In this document: positions 34,427 through 42,731 of the stretch, in pieces
Layout of the letters: each line of letters opens with the position of its first letter
Position numbering within the stretch: the first letter of the stretch is position 1
Assembly (NCBI GenBank): GCA_003248075.1
Contig: QJYK01000226.1
Location: forward strand, 1-64,000
Direction of reading: 5' to 3'
Source: Gemmatimonadota bacterium
GTDB taxonomy: Bacteria > Gemmatimonadota > Gemmatimonadetes > Longimicrobiales > Gaopeijiaceae
DNA: 64,000 bases
Program-made: the position numbers and the translations under genes
The notes under the pieces: generated by a model
Database searches by the model: none
The model's input: only the letters and a program-made list of their open reading frames with translations
Told to the model about the DNA's origin: nothing

Positions 34427-36310
34427 ATGAACCTCAAATACGAAGTCATCGTCGTCGGCGGTGGCCATGCGGGCACCGAGGCGGCCGCGGCAGCGGCGCG
34501 GGCCGGGATCCGCACGCTTCTGGTGACGCCGGATCTGGGGCGGCTCGGCCAGATGAGCTGCAACCCCGCCATCGGCGGCGTAGCGAAGGGCGTCGTGGCT
34601 CGGGAGGTCGACGCGCTTGGCGGACTCATGGGGCGGGCGACCGACGCTTCGCGAATCCAGTTCCGGATGCTGAATCGGTCGAAAGGACCCGCGGTGTGGG
34701 GCCCGAGGGCACAATGCGATCGCGCGCTGTATCCGGTGGCAATCCGGCGGGCGCTGGACGAGCTGGATTCGCTGGACCTGTTCCAGGAGATGGTGACGGA
34801 GCTCGTGGTGGAGGACGGCCGGGTGCGCGGGGCGCGAACGAGGGGAGGTGTGACGCTCCAGGCGGAGGCCATCGTGGTCACCGCCGGCACCTTCCTGCGC
34901 GGGCGGATCCACGTGGGTGGGACGGCCGGGGTCGGCGCGGGCCGGGCCGGGGAGGCGCCCTCCGTCGAGCTGGCCGAGGGGCTCGAGGGCCTCGGACTCG
35001 AGCTGGCGCGGTTCAAAACGGGGACGCCCCCCCGGGTGGACGGTCGTTCTGTGGATTACTCCGCGATGGAGCGACAGGAAGGCGAGTCTCCCGGCGGGCG
35101 ATTCTCCTTCTACCATCAGGAGGATGTTCCGGAGCAGCGTCCATGCTGGATTACGTGGGCGGGGACCGACCTGAAGGAGATCGTCAGGACGAACCTGGAG
35201 CGAAGCGCCCTGTACGGTGGGAGCATTTCGGGCCGAGGTCCGCGGTACTGTCCCTCGATCGAGGACAAGATCATCCGTTTCCCCAACGCCGCCCGGCATC
35301 AGGTCTTCCTGGAGCCCGAGGGGCTGCACACCACCGAGCTCTACGTAAACGGGCTGTCGACTTCGCTGCCGGCCGAGGTGCAACTGGAGTTCCTGCGCAC
35401 GCTCCCGGGGATGGCCGATGTGCGCATGACCAAGACAGGCTACGCGATCGAGTACGACTACTTCCCGCCCCACCAACTGAGGCACACGCTCGAGCTGAAG
35501 GCGGTGCGCGGCCTCTATCTCGCGGGGCAAGTGAACGGAACCACCGGGTACGAAGAGGCGGCGGGACAGGGGGTCGTCGCTGGCGCCAACGCTGCGCTCA
35601 AGGTGCGGGGCGAGCCGCCCTTCGTGCTCGAGCGCGATCAGGCGTATATCGGGGTCCTGATCGACGACCTGGTGACGCGCGGGGTGGACGAGCCTTATCG
35701 TCTGTTCACGTCGAGGGCGGAGTTCCGGCTGATGCTCCGCCAGGACAATGCCCACCGTCGGCTGGGGCCCCTGGCCAGGGACCGTGGGCTCCTGACGCGG
35801 CAGCAGGAATCGATCCTGGCCGAGCGCCTCCGAGAGGAAGACCGCATCCTCGTGTGGTTCCGTGAGACGACGCTCACGCCCGCGGTGGCCCAGGCGGTCC
35901 TGACGTCCGCCGCTTCGCAGCCGATCACCGAGCCCACCCGGGCCCTCGATCTCCTGAGGCGGCCTCGCGTGCGCGCCGAAGCGCTCTATTCCTCCACCGG
36001 GCCGGGGCGGGCTCCGCTGGCCCGGGCGGACGCCCTGGCCGCGGTCGAGATTGAGCTCAAGTACGAGGGCTACGTCGCGCGCGAGCGCGAACGGGCGCGT
36101 AAGCTGCGTGAGCGCGCTAACATATTGCTAGACAATGACTTGCAATACATGGGCTTCTTGACACTGTCCCACGAGGCGCGGGAGAAGCTCGATCGAGTCC
36201 GGCCGGAGACGCTGGCTCAGGCGGCCCGCATCCCCGGGGTATCCCCGGCCGATCTCCAGAATCTGGTTCTGGAGCTCAGACGCCGGAGATCCGCCGGCGT
36301 CGGGCAGTGA
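34427..36310 (+). CDS. mnmG: tRNA uridine-5-carboxymethylaminomethyl modification enzyme MnmG
   Basis: The 627-residue protein is of normal length. The FAD-binding motif is VIVVGGGHAGTEAAAAAARA, followed by NPAIGGVAKGVVAREVDALG, and the late MTKTGYAIEYDYFPPHQL and LAGQVNGTTGYEEAAGQG. It is MnmE's partner in U34 modification. ATG 34427 is preceded by GAGGTGA. TATAAT at 34380-34385 might give an internal promoter, but no clear -35 matches. rsmG, its common downstream neighbour, is absent here. Confidence 0.96.
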   Translation: MNLKYEVIVVGGGHAGTEAAAAAARAGIRTLLVTPDLGRLGQMSCNPAIGGVAKGVVAREVDALGGLMGRATDASRIQFRMLNRSKGPAVWGPRAQCDRALYPVAIRRALDELDSLDLFQEMVTELVVEDGRVRGARTRGGVTLQAEAIVVTAGTFLRGRIHVGGTAGVGAGRAGEAPSVELAEGLEGLGLELARFKTGTPPRVDGRSVDYSAMERQEGESPGGRFSFYHQEDVPEQRPCWITWAGTDLKEIVRTNLERSALYGGSISGRGPRYCPSIEDKIIRFPNAARHQVFLEPEGLHTTELYVNGLSTSLPAEVQLEFLRTLPGMADVRMTKTGYAIEYDYFPPHQLRHTLELKAVRGLYLAGQVNGTTGYEEAAGQGVVAGANAALKVRGEPPFVLERDQAYIGVLIDDLVTRGVDEPYRLFTSRAEFRLMLRQDNAHRRLGPLARDRGLLTRQQESILAERLREEDRILVWFRETTLTPAVAQAVLTSAASQPITEPTRALDLLRRPRVRAEALYSSTGPGRAPLARADALAAVEIELKYEGYVARERERARKLRERANILLDNDLQYMGFLTLSHEAREKLDRVRPETLAQAARIPGVSPADLQNLVLELRRRRSAGVGQ

Positions 36311-36413
36311 CACATCCCTCGGCTTAGCCCTCGATTTCGCGCGGACCCGGAGCGCCTAGGATCCACATTCGCGGCAACGGCAGCGGTGGCTCTGGCCTGG
36401 GATCCCTCGGGGA

Positions 36414-36429
36414 GGTTTCACGTGAAAAC
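36414..36429. promoter_or_regulatory. parS: parS-like centromere site 1
   Basis: GGTTTCACGTGAAAAC matches the bacterial parS consensus TGTTTCACGTGAAACA at 13 of 16 positions, keeping the central GTTTCACGTGAAA. It lies about 0.7 kb upstream of parA and 1.5 kb upstream of parB. Confidence 0.75.
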
Positions 36430-36445
36430 AGCCGGTCGGACCTGG

Positions 36446-36461
36446 TGTTTCACGTGGAACG
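36446..36461. promoter_or_regulatory. parS: parS-like centromere site 2
   Basis: TGTTTCACGTGGAACG matches the parS consensus at 14 of 16 positions. It is 32 bp from site 1, three helical turns, so ParB dimers would load on the same DNA face. It lies immediately before the stop of the minus-strand lipoprotein gene. Confidence 0.75.
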
Positions 36462-36464
36462 CTC

Positions 36465-36950
36465 TCAGCGCCTCTCCAGAACGATGTGGGCTTGAGCCGG
36501 CTCCGGCGTCCCGTCGAGGTTGAAGTCGAACTCGCTGTCCCCGTCCAAGATGAGATGACCGTCCGTGAACTGGAACGTGGCGGACGACGTTTCGGCGGAG
36601 GGGAACGTACGCTCGAGGACGACGGTGCTTCCCGCTACTGACAACCGGCCGATCTCCGTGGAGCTGGCCTGCATGTACAGGAGGATGGCCGTGTACTGCC
36701 CCGAGGGCTGCACGTTGATCGTGAACTGGGCTCCCAGTTGGATCAGGTCGGGGGCCACTGAGGGGTTCGCCTTGTTGGTCAGCACCATCGCGAGCGCTTG
36801 CCAGTCCCCGACGAAAGGCGCCAACGCAGGGTCGGATCCCCCATCCCCGGGACCCGTCCCGTCCCCTCCCCCGCATGCCGCGGAGAAGAAGAGCACGGAC
36901 GTCGCGAAAACGCGCCGCGCCCACCTTCCGCCCTTGACCCTGGATCCCAT
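36465..36950 (-). CDS. Small lipoprotein of unknown function
   Basis: The 161-residue protein has a signal with lipobox FSAACGGG, followed by a Gly/Asp-rich linker and a compact domain. That domain starts FVGDWQALAMVLTN and contains the strand-like QFTINVQPSGQYTAILLYM and TFQFTDGHLILDGD. The layout resembles lipocalin-like ligand-binding lipoproteins that begin with a G-x-W motif. The gene is inserted, in opposite orientation, between mnmG and parA, with parS sites at its 3' end. Confidence 0.6.
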   Translation of the reverse strand: MGSRVKGGRWARRVFATSVLFFSAACGGGDGTGPGDGGSDPALAPFVGDWQALAMVLTNKANPSVAPDLIQLGAQFTINVQPSGQYTAILLYMQASSTEIGRLSVAGSTVVLERTFPSAETSSATFQFTDGHLILDGDSEFDFNLDGTPEPAQAHIVLERR

Positions 36951-37046
36951 CGAAGTCCCCCCCGCACGCTGGATTGCGGGGCCGTCGAATGGCCGCGCAC
37001 GGCCAGAACTTCAACGCGTGCGCTCGGATCGTCAAGAAAAACTCGC

Positions 37047-37075
37047 TTTACCTGTCCGGAGCCAAGGAGTATTAT
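37047..37075 (+). promoter_or_regulatory. Predicted parAB operon promoter
   Basis: TTTACC (37047-37052) and TATTAT (37070-37075) are spaced by exactly 17 nt, 52 bp before the parA start. It is the best promoter-like sequence in the 177-bp gap. Confidence 0.55.
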
Positions 37076-37127
37076 TCGGCCCCGTAATCCATCGGCGTCG
37101 GCGCGCCGGCATCTTCTCAGGACGCTC

Positions 37128-37925
37128 ATGTCGCGGGTCATCGCCATCGCGAATCAAAAGGGCGGGGTGGGCAAGACGACCACCGCCATCAACCTGGGCG
37201 CCTCGCTCGCGGTGGCCGAGCAGCGGACTCTGGTCGTGGATATCGACCCCCAGGGCAATGCCACCAGCGGGCTCGGCCTCGACCCGAGAGACGATCGGGC
37301 GACGGTTTACGATGTCCTCATGGGCTCCGCCACCGCCACGGAGGCTGCGACCAAGGGGGTCCATTTCCCGTTCCTGGACCTGATTCCATCCACGCGTGAC
37401 CTGGTCGGGGCCGAGATCGAGCTCGTTCAGGCCGAACAGCGGGAAACGGTGCTCCGAAGGGCGCTCGTTTCCGTCCGAGAGGCGTACGACTACGTGCTGG
37501 TGGACTGCCCACCCTCACTCGGCCTCCTCACCCTGAATACGCTGACGGCGGCCGACTCCGTCCTGATCCCCATCCAGTGCGAGTTCTACGCCCTGGAGGG
37601 GCTGAGCCAGCTGCTGAACACGATCCGGCTCGTTCAGAGGGGCCTCAATCCGGGCCTGGACATCGAGGGCGTGCTCCTCACGATGTACGACCGACGCCTC
37701 AACTTGTCGCGTCAGGTGGCGGCCGAGGCCCGGGAGTACTTCGGCGCCAAGGTGTATCGGGCGGCGATCCCCCGGAATGTCCGCCTTGCGGAGGCCCCCA
37801 GCTTCGGCCAGCCGATCGTGCTCTACGACGTCCTCTCCCAGGGAGCCCAAGCCTATCTGGCCCTCGCGAAGGAGCTGATGGCACGGCGAGGAGCCGATGC
37901 AGGACGTCCGAGGGCCGCCGGGTGA
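37128..37925 (+). CDS. parA: Chromosome partitioning ATPase ParA (Soj)
   Basis: The 265-residue protein has the deviant Walker [10 protein letters not shown] (11-19) with the signature lysine, Walker A' [18 protein letters not shown], and [16 protein letters not shown]. No N-terminal DNA-binding domain is present, as in chromosomal ParA. It forms ATP-dependent dimers on DNA and moves ParB-parS complexes. The start at [10 protein letters not shown] is preferred over the open upstream frame. It overlaps parB by 4 nt (GTGA). Confidence 0.95.
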   Translation: MSRVIAIANQKGGVGKTTTAINLGASLAVAEQRTLVVDIDPQGNATSGLGLDPRDDRATVYDVLMGSATATEAATKGVHFPFLDLIPSTRDLVGAEIELVQAEQRETVLRRALVSVREAYDYVLVDCPPSLGLLTLNTLTAADSVLIPIQCEFYALEGLSQLLNTIRLVQRGLNPGLDIEGVLLTMYDRRLNLSRQVAAEAREYFGAKVYRAAIPRNVRLAEAPSFGQPIVLYDVLSQGAQAYLALAKELMARRGADAGRPRAAG

Positions 37926-38815
37926 CCCGTCGCGACCGGCTCGGGAAGGGGCTCGGGGCGCTCCTCGGCCAGTACCTCGAGCCTCAGGTCGACGAGACGG
38001 AGCTCCGACGGATCCGACTCACGGACATCGTACCGAACCCGCTCCAGCCCCGGCGCAACTTCACCGAGGCGGAGCTGGCCGAGCTTGCTGCATCCATCAG
38101 GGAGAACGGGCTGCTCCAGCCCCTGGTGGTCAGACCGGCCCCCGACGCCCCGGACCGCTTCGAGCTGGTGGCTGGAGAGCGGCGCTACCGGGCCATCGCT
38201 TCCCTCGGGTGGGACGATGCTCCGGCGCTGGTCCGGGACGCCACGGACGACACCATCCTGGTTTTGGCCCTGGTCGAGAACCTGCAGCGTGAATCGCTCA
38301 ACCCGTTGGAGGAAGCGGAGGGCTACCGAGCCCTCACCGATCGCTTCTCCATGAGCCAATCCGACGTCGCGCGCGCGGTGGGTAAGGACCGATCGACGGT
38401 CTCCAATCTGCTCCGGCTTCTGCACCTCCCTCCGTCCGTGCGGAAGTTCCTCGAATCCGGCGAGATCTCGATGGGGCACGCGCGCGCCCTCCTTGCGGTA
38501 CCGGATCCCGTGAAAGCGGCCGATCTGGCGCGTCGGGCGGCGCGCGAAGGATGGTCGGTACGTGAAGTCGAGCGACGCGCCGCCGGCCCGGCCGCCGAGG
38601 GGCCGTCGCGGCGTCCGGGCCGCCCGCCGGCGGCCATCGATCCCGTCGTGCGCGCCCTGGAGGAAGCTCTACAGGATGCCCTCTCCACGAGGGTGAACGT
38701 GAAGCGCGGTCGGAAGGGCAAGGGGGTGATCGAGATCACCTTCCACGGTCCGGAGGACTTCGAGCGCGTCTTCACACTCGTCACCGGAAAGGATGCGTCG
38801 GAGGTCGTGGGGTGA
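37922..38815 (+). CDS. parB: Chromosome partitioning protein ParB (Spo0J)
   Basis: The 297-residue protein begins with an N-terminal ParA-stimulating stretch (RLGKGLGALLG). The CTP-binding/ParB-N core follows: IVPNPLQPRRNF, GERRYRAIASLGW and ENLQRESLNPLEEAEGYRAL. The parS-reading helix-turn-helix is MSQSDVARAVGKDRSTVSNL with GHARALLAV, and a C-terminal dimer domain ends the protein. It loads at parS and spreads as a CTP-dependent clamp. Start and stop both overlap neighbours by 4 nt. Confidence 0.95.
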   Translation: MTRRDRLGKGLGALLGQYLEPQVDETELRRIRLTDIVPNPLQPRRNFTEAELAELAASIRENGLLQPLVVRPAPDAPDRFELVAGERRYRAIASLGWDDAPALVRDATDDTILVLALVENLQRESLNPLEEAEGYRALTDRFSMSQSDVARAVGKDRSTVSNLLRLLHLPPSVRKFLESGEISMGHARALLAVPDPVKAADLARRAAREGWSVREVERRAAGPAAEGPSRRPGRPPAAIDPVVRALEEALQDALSTRVNVKRGRKGKGVIEITFHGPEDFERVFTLVTGKDASEVVG

Positions 38816-39594
38816 GTGGCGACGCGACCGGCCGGCGATTCCTCACCGTCATGGTGGTGCCCGATCGTGGCCAGGAGACCCATACCCTACGCGTTTCCTA
38901 TCGCACCCTGCGCGCCGTCGGCGTGCTCGGCGGTTTTGCTGCGCTGGCCCTGACGCTGGTCGCCGGCAGCTGGTGGTACCTGGCGGCTCGCTCGGCCCGG
39001 GTCACCGCCCTCGAGGCGCGGGTTGCCGAGTTGACGGAGGAGCGCCGCCGCATCGATGAGCTCGCGGTCCAGATGGAGGCAATCGAGCTCGGCTATGGCA
39101 AGATTCGGGATTTGTTCGGTCCGGGCACCGCCGCGCCCTCCGAGGTATGGCTCCCGCCTCCGAGCACCTCACCCCGCGGCGGTGGCACGACATCTGCTAT
39201 GCCGACGACGCTCCCCAGCAGCTGGCCGTTGACGGAGAGGGGCTTCGTGACGCGCGGCCTCCTGGATGAAGACTGGGGCGGCGAAGAGCACCCAGGCCTC
39301 GACATCGCGGTACCCACGGATTCCTACATCCGAGCGGCGGGTGCCGGGACGGTCGTCGACGTCGGAGACGACCCGATCTACGGGAGATTCGTGGTGGTCG
39401 AACATGCGGACGGGTACACGACACTCTATGGGCACGCGTCGACCCACCTCGTGTCACCCGGGCAGACCGTACGACGGAACGAGGTGATCGCGCTGTCCGG
39501 CTCGACCGGTCGGTCGACGGCTCCTCACCTTCATTTCGAGATCCTTCTCAACGGAGAGGCGGTCGATCCGCTCTCCCTCGTTCAACAGCCCTGA
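38812..39594 (+). CDS. Membrane-anchored M23/LytM-family peptidase
   Basis: The 260-residue protein has one N-terminal helix (about 33-57) and a short coiled coil (ARVTALEARVAELTEERRRI). A Ser/Pro linker leads to an M23 domain with zinc ligands in HPGLDIAV (H-x3-D) and HLHFE, plus TLYGHAS. All metal and catalytic positions look intact, so it is probably an active cell-wall endopeptidase. It is translationally coupled to parB (GTGA) and lies 22 bp before a bactofilin gene. LytM-bactofilin pairs are known in shape control; coupling to parAB is unusual. Confidence 0.85.
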   Translation: MSGDATGRRFLTVMVVPDRGQETHTLRVSYRTLRAVGVLGGFAALALTLVAGSWWYLAARSARVTALEARVAELTEERRRIDELAVQMEAIELGYGKIRDLFGPGTAAPSEVWLPPPSTSPRGGGTTSAMPTTLPSSWPLTERGFVTRGLLDEDWGGEEHPGLDIAVPTDSYIRAAGAGTVVDVGDDPIYGRFVVVEHADGYTTLYGHASTHLVSPGQTVRRNEVIALSGSTGRSTAPHLHFEILLNGEAVDPLSLVQQP

Positions 39595-39616
39595 AACGGC
39601 AGGAAGGCAGGACCCG

Positions 39617-40033
39617 ATGGCACGCGATCGCAGCGGAAACGGTGGCACGACCCCCGACACGGTCATCAGCATCATCGGTCCGGGAATGAAGGTGGTCGGC
39701 GACTGCGAGACCGACGGCACCATCCGCATCGAGGGGACCGTGGAAGGCTCCGTCCGCGCCGGCAAGGCCGTCGTCGTCGGGAAGGACGGTCTGGTGAAAG
39801 GCGACGTGGCGACCCAGGACGCCGTGATCTCGGGACGGATCACCGGGACCCTCACGGCCGACTCCCGACTGGAGGTGCAGGCCACGGCCCGGATCGAGGG
39901 TGAGGTGAGGGCCCGCAGGCTCCAACTGGAGGAAGGCGCAGTCCTGAACGGGACCGTCAACATGGGGGAGAGCGGCCCGGCACCGGCGAGCGTCTACAAG
40001 GCGCGCGACACGGGCGCGCTGGTCGAGAGCTGA
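39617..40033 (+). CDS. Bactofilin
   Basis: The 138-residue protein is a right-handed beta-helix of short repeats with a Gly/Val-rich rhythm: GTIRIEGTVEGSVRAGKAVV, LVKGDVATQDAVISGRITGT, and RIEGEVRARRLQLEEGAVLN. Its flanks are short and disordered. Bactofilins polymerise without nucleotide, bind membrane, and recruit cell-wall hydrolases or chromosome-segregation proteins. The gene follows parA, parB and a LytM peptidase on the same strand, so this filament may scaffold the peptidase, ParABS, or both. Confidence 0.88.
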   Translation: MARDRSGNGGTTPDTVISIIGPGMKVVGDCETDGTIRIEGTVEGSVRAGKAVVVGKDGLVKGDVATQDAVISGRITGTLTADSRLEVQATARIEGEVRARRLQLEEGAVLNGTVNMGESGPAPASVYKARDTGALVES

Positions 40034-40215
40034 CGTTGTCCTGGGCTCTGTGGATACTTCGGCCCTGAACGCCGCGCTCGGGCATATCCTTACAAGTTAT
40101 TGTGCGCCATGACCTTAATGGCATGGACACAAGAGCCTGTCACGGTCGTGCAACGACAATCCGGGCGTTGTCCACAGTCTATCCACGCGCCGCAGGATGC
40201 TCGCGAGGATCGCCC
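40034..40215. other. Intergenic region with DnaA boxes, alternative oriC candidate
   Basis: TGTGGATAC (40049-40057), TTGTCCACA (40168-40176) and CTATCCACG (40179-40187) are DnaA-box-like. The second equals the consensus used by high-GC actinobacteria, and the first is one mismatch from the classical box. An AT-rich tract (about 40083-40103, with CCTTACAAGTTATTG) lies between them. No gene or terminator is visible in the 182 bp. It could be oriC, a DnaA-titration site or a DnaA-regulated promoter. Confidence 0.5.
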
Positions 40216-41022
40216 ATGAAACTAGAATCTCTGATCCAGTACATGGACGCGTACCTCGGCGTCCCGTCCCACCCCGACTACCCGAACGCCCTCAACGGGC
40301 TCCAGGTGGACGGTGGGCGAGAGCGCGTCACCCGAATCGCGGCGGCGGTGGACGCCTCGAAGGCAGCCATCGACGCCGCAGTCGCGTCGGGAGCGGACCT
40401 TCTCCTGGTGCACCACGGTCTGTTCTGGGACGGACTCAAGCCCCTGACCGGAAGACGGATGCGGCGCGTCCGCCCACTCGTCGAGCACGGTCTGTCGCTC
40501 TACAGCGCGCACCTTCCCCTGGACAGCCATGCCGAGGTCGGCAACTGCGTCCTGATGGCTCGTGCGCTCGGAGTTGAGCCGGAGGCGCGCTTCGCACTCC
40601 ATGAGGGCACGCCGATCGGCTGGTGGGGGCGACTGGCCCAGCCGCTGGACCCGCAAGCGCTGGGACGACGAATGGTTGCCGCGCTCGGGCAGGAAGGTGT
40701 CTCCGGCGGGCCCCTGACCTACGGGGGCGATGCGCGGGGTGTCCACATCATCGCGGGTGGACCCGCCCGGATCGAGCGCGTCGGCGTGGTCACGGGCAGC
40801 GGCGCGTCGTTCGTGGCCGAGGCCGTGGATCTGGATCTGGACGCCCTGGTCACGGGCGAGGGCGCTCACCATAACCACTTCGACGCCACCGAGCTCGGGA
40901 TCAACTTGTTTCTCGGCGGGCACTACGCGAGCGAGACCTTCGGCGTGAAGGCCCTGGCGGCACATGTAGCCGATCGCTTCTCGCTCGAGTGGCTCTTCCT
41001 GGATCTGCCGACCGGTTTGTGA
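40216..41022 (+). CDS. Nif3-like dinuclear metal-centre protein (YbgI family)
   Basis: The 268-residue protein starts MKLESLIQYMDAYL and shows PNALNGLQVDG, LLLVHHGLFWDG with the metal-binding His pair, SLYSAHLPLDSHAEVGNCVL, and a C-terminal HNHFDATELGINLFLGGHYA with further metal ligands. Members are labelled GTP cyclohydrolase 1 type 2 homologues, but that activity is not established. The frame is open upstream through the DnaA-box region; ATG 40216 fits the family start. Confidence 0.88.
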   Translation: MKLESLIQYMDAYLGVPSHPDYPNALNGLQVDGGRERVTRIAAAVDASKAAIDAAVASGADLLLVHHGLFWDGLKPLTGRRMRRVRPLVEHGLSLYSAHLPLDSHAEVGNCVLMARALGVEPEARFALHEGTPIGWWGRLAQPLDPQALGRRMVAALGQEGVSGGPLTYGGDARGVHIIAGGPARIERVGVVTGSGASFVAEAVDLDLDALVTGEGAHHNHFDATELGINLFLGGHYASETFGVKALAAHVADRFSLEWLFLDLPTGL

Positions 41023-41031
41023 CGCGGCCGT

Positions 41032-42690
41032 TCAACGCGCCGGCATCATCGCGTCGCGGGCGCTCTTGAATTCCTGACCGACGTGCCACTCCGGCCACGC
41101 GTCCGACATCGCGATGTCGAGGCTCACGAGGAACACCATGGTCCCCTGTTGAACGGCGCCCGCGAACGTGAAGGAGTCCGAGAACTCGTCCTGAGGCGAG
41201 TGATAGCGTTCTGCGGTGTACGCCTCCTGGATCCGCTGGCCGTAGTCGGCAGGTCGTCCGCGATAGCGCCTTCCGTGCTCGACATAGAGGGACGGGATCC
41301 CGGCTCTGGCGAAAGGAAAGTGGTCACTGCGGAAGAAGAAGCCCTTTTCTGGCTCCGCGTCCGGCATGATCTCCAGCCCGAGCTGTTCGGCGCGAGCATG
41401 AACCAAGGCCCCGAGCTCGCTACGCTCCTCGCCCTGCACCGTCACGTCGTCGGTTTCACCCCAGAGGTTCGCCCCGTCGATGTTGATCTCCGCCACGGTA
41501 CGGGCCAGCGGCATCAGGGGTGACTGAACGTACCACTGGGCTCCCAGGAGCCCCTGCTCCTCGGCGGCCGTCGCGATGAACAGAATCGAGCGAGCCGGCC
41601 GGTCCGGGTAGGCCGCCATCACGCGCGCGAGCTCGAGCAGGAGCGCCGTGCCGGACGCGTTGTCGTAGGCGCCGTTGTAGATGCTGTCCCCCTGTATCGC
41701 CTCGCCGACGCCGAAGTGGTCGTAGTGCGAGGTGAGGGTGATCACCTCGTCCGGACGTTCCGAGCCCCGCACGAGACCCACTACGTTACGCGTCTGCAGC
41801 TGACGCACGTCGCTGTCCACGGATCCGCTCACGCGGAGGCCGGTAGGCACCGGCGCGAAACCGCGGCGCCCCGCTTCCGCCTTGAGCTCGGTGTAGTCGA
41901 GCCCAGCGAGGGCGAGCATCCGTGATGCCGCCTCGCGTGTGACCCACCCGAGCATTCGCGCGGGTTTCGGCGCCTTCGGATCCGGGGGCAGGGAGAACTG
42001 CTCACCGGCACGCCCGCCCCGGACCACGCTCCACGGGTACCCTGCGGGCCCGGTCTCGTGAACGATGAGCGCACCCAGCGCTCCCTGGCGGGCGGCCTCC
42101 TCCCACTTGTACGTCCAGCGGCCGTAGTAGGTCATGGCCCGACCGTCGAACAGGTCGGGCTCATCTGCCGGTGCGGGCGGGTCGCTGACGAGGATCAGGA
42201 TGAACTTCCCACTGACGTCCGTACCGGCGAAGTCGTTCCACCCTTCCTCCGGCGCGTCGATGCCGTATCCCACGAAGACGAGCTCGCCGGAGCCGGAGAC
42301 CGACGCGGCCTGCGGGTCTCCCGGAATCAATACGAAATCGTCTAGATAGCCGGCGTGCACCTCCCCCCCGGGACCCGCGATCGAAAGACGCACGTCCTCC
42401 GCCCTGGGGGCGTACCCGATCATTGGTACGGGCTGGAAGTAACTACCCTCCACAGGCTCCAGACGATAATCGCGGAAGCGATCGGCGATGTACTGAGATG
42501 CCAGGTCACCTCCGGGATGCCCCGGCCCTCGTCCCATGAACGCGTCCGAAGCGAGCGTCCTCATACGCTCGCGCACCGAATCCGCTGAAATGCCGACGTC
42601 CGACGTGTCGCGGGCGGGCTGGGACTCCTCCGAGCCGCCGCAACCCAACACGACGAGCGAAGCGACGATGGTGATGGCGCATCCTTTCAC
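41032..42690 (-). CDS. M28-family zinc aminopeptidase lipoprotein
   Basis: The 552-residue protein has a lipobox LVVLGCGG after a short signal. Zinc-peptidase residues appear in order: ITLTSHYDHFGVG (His), YNGAYDNASGTALLLELARV (bridging Asp), TAAEEQGLLGAQW (catalytic Glu pair), EINIDGANLWG (Asp), and RSDHFPFARAGIPSL (His). A protease-associated domain is inserted before the core (about 130-280). It likely releases N-terminal amino acids from peptides at the outer envelope. It stands alone between convergent and same-strand genes. Confidence 0.88.
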   Translation of the reverse strand: MKGCAITIVASLVVLGCGGSEESQPARDTSDVGISADSVRERMRTLASDAFMGRGPGHPGGDLASQYIADRFRDYRLEPVEGSYFQPVPMIGYAPRAEDVRLSIAGPGGEVHAGYLDDFVLIPGDPQAASVSGSGELVFVGYGIDAPEEGWNDFAGTDVSGKFILILVSDPPAPADEPDLFDGRAMTYYGRWTYKWEEAARQGALGALIVHETGPAGYPWSVVRGGRAGEQFSLPPDPKAPKPARMLGWVTREAASRMLALAGLDYTELKAEAGRRGFAPVPTGLRVSGSVDSDVRQLQTRNVVGLVRGSERPDEVITLTSHYDHFGVGEAIQGDSIYNGAYDNASGTALLLELARVMAAYPDRPARSILFIATAAEEQGLLGAQWYVQSPLMPLARTVAEINIDGANLWGETDDVTVQGEERSELGALVHARAEQLGLEIMPDAEPEKGFFFRSDHFPFARAGIPSLYVEHGRRYRGRPADYGQRIQEAYTAERYHSPQDEFSDSFTFAGAVQQGTMVFLVSLDIAMSDAWPEWHVGQEFKSARDAMMPAR

Positions 42691-42731
42691 GGTCTGACTC
42701 CTGACGGTCTTATCAAGATGTGGAACGTTAG

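Noticed and set aside
36422-36523. 33-codon GTG ORF with a GGGGAGG site over the parS repeats
   Set aside because: The ribosome-site-like sequence and start fall in and beside parS sites, which explain them better; the peptide has no protein-like features.
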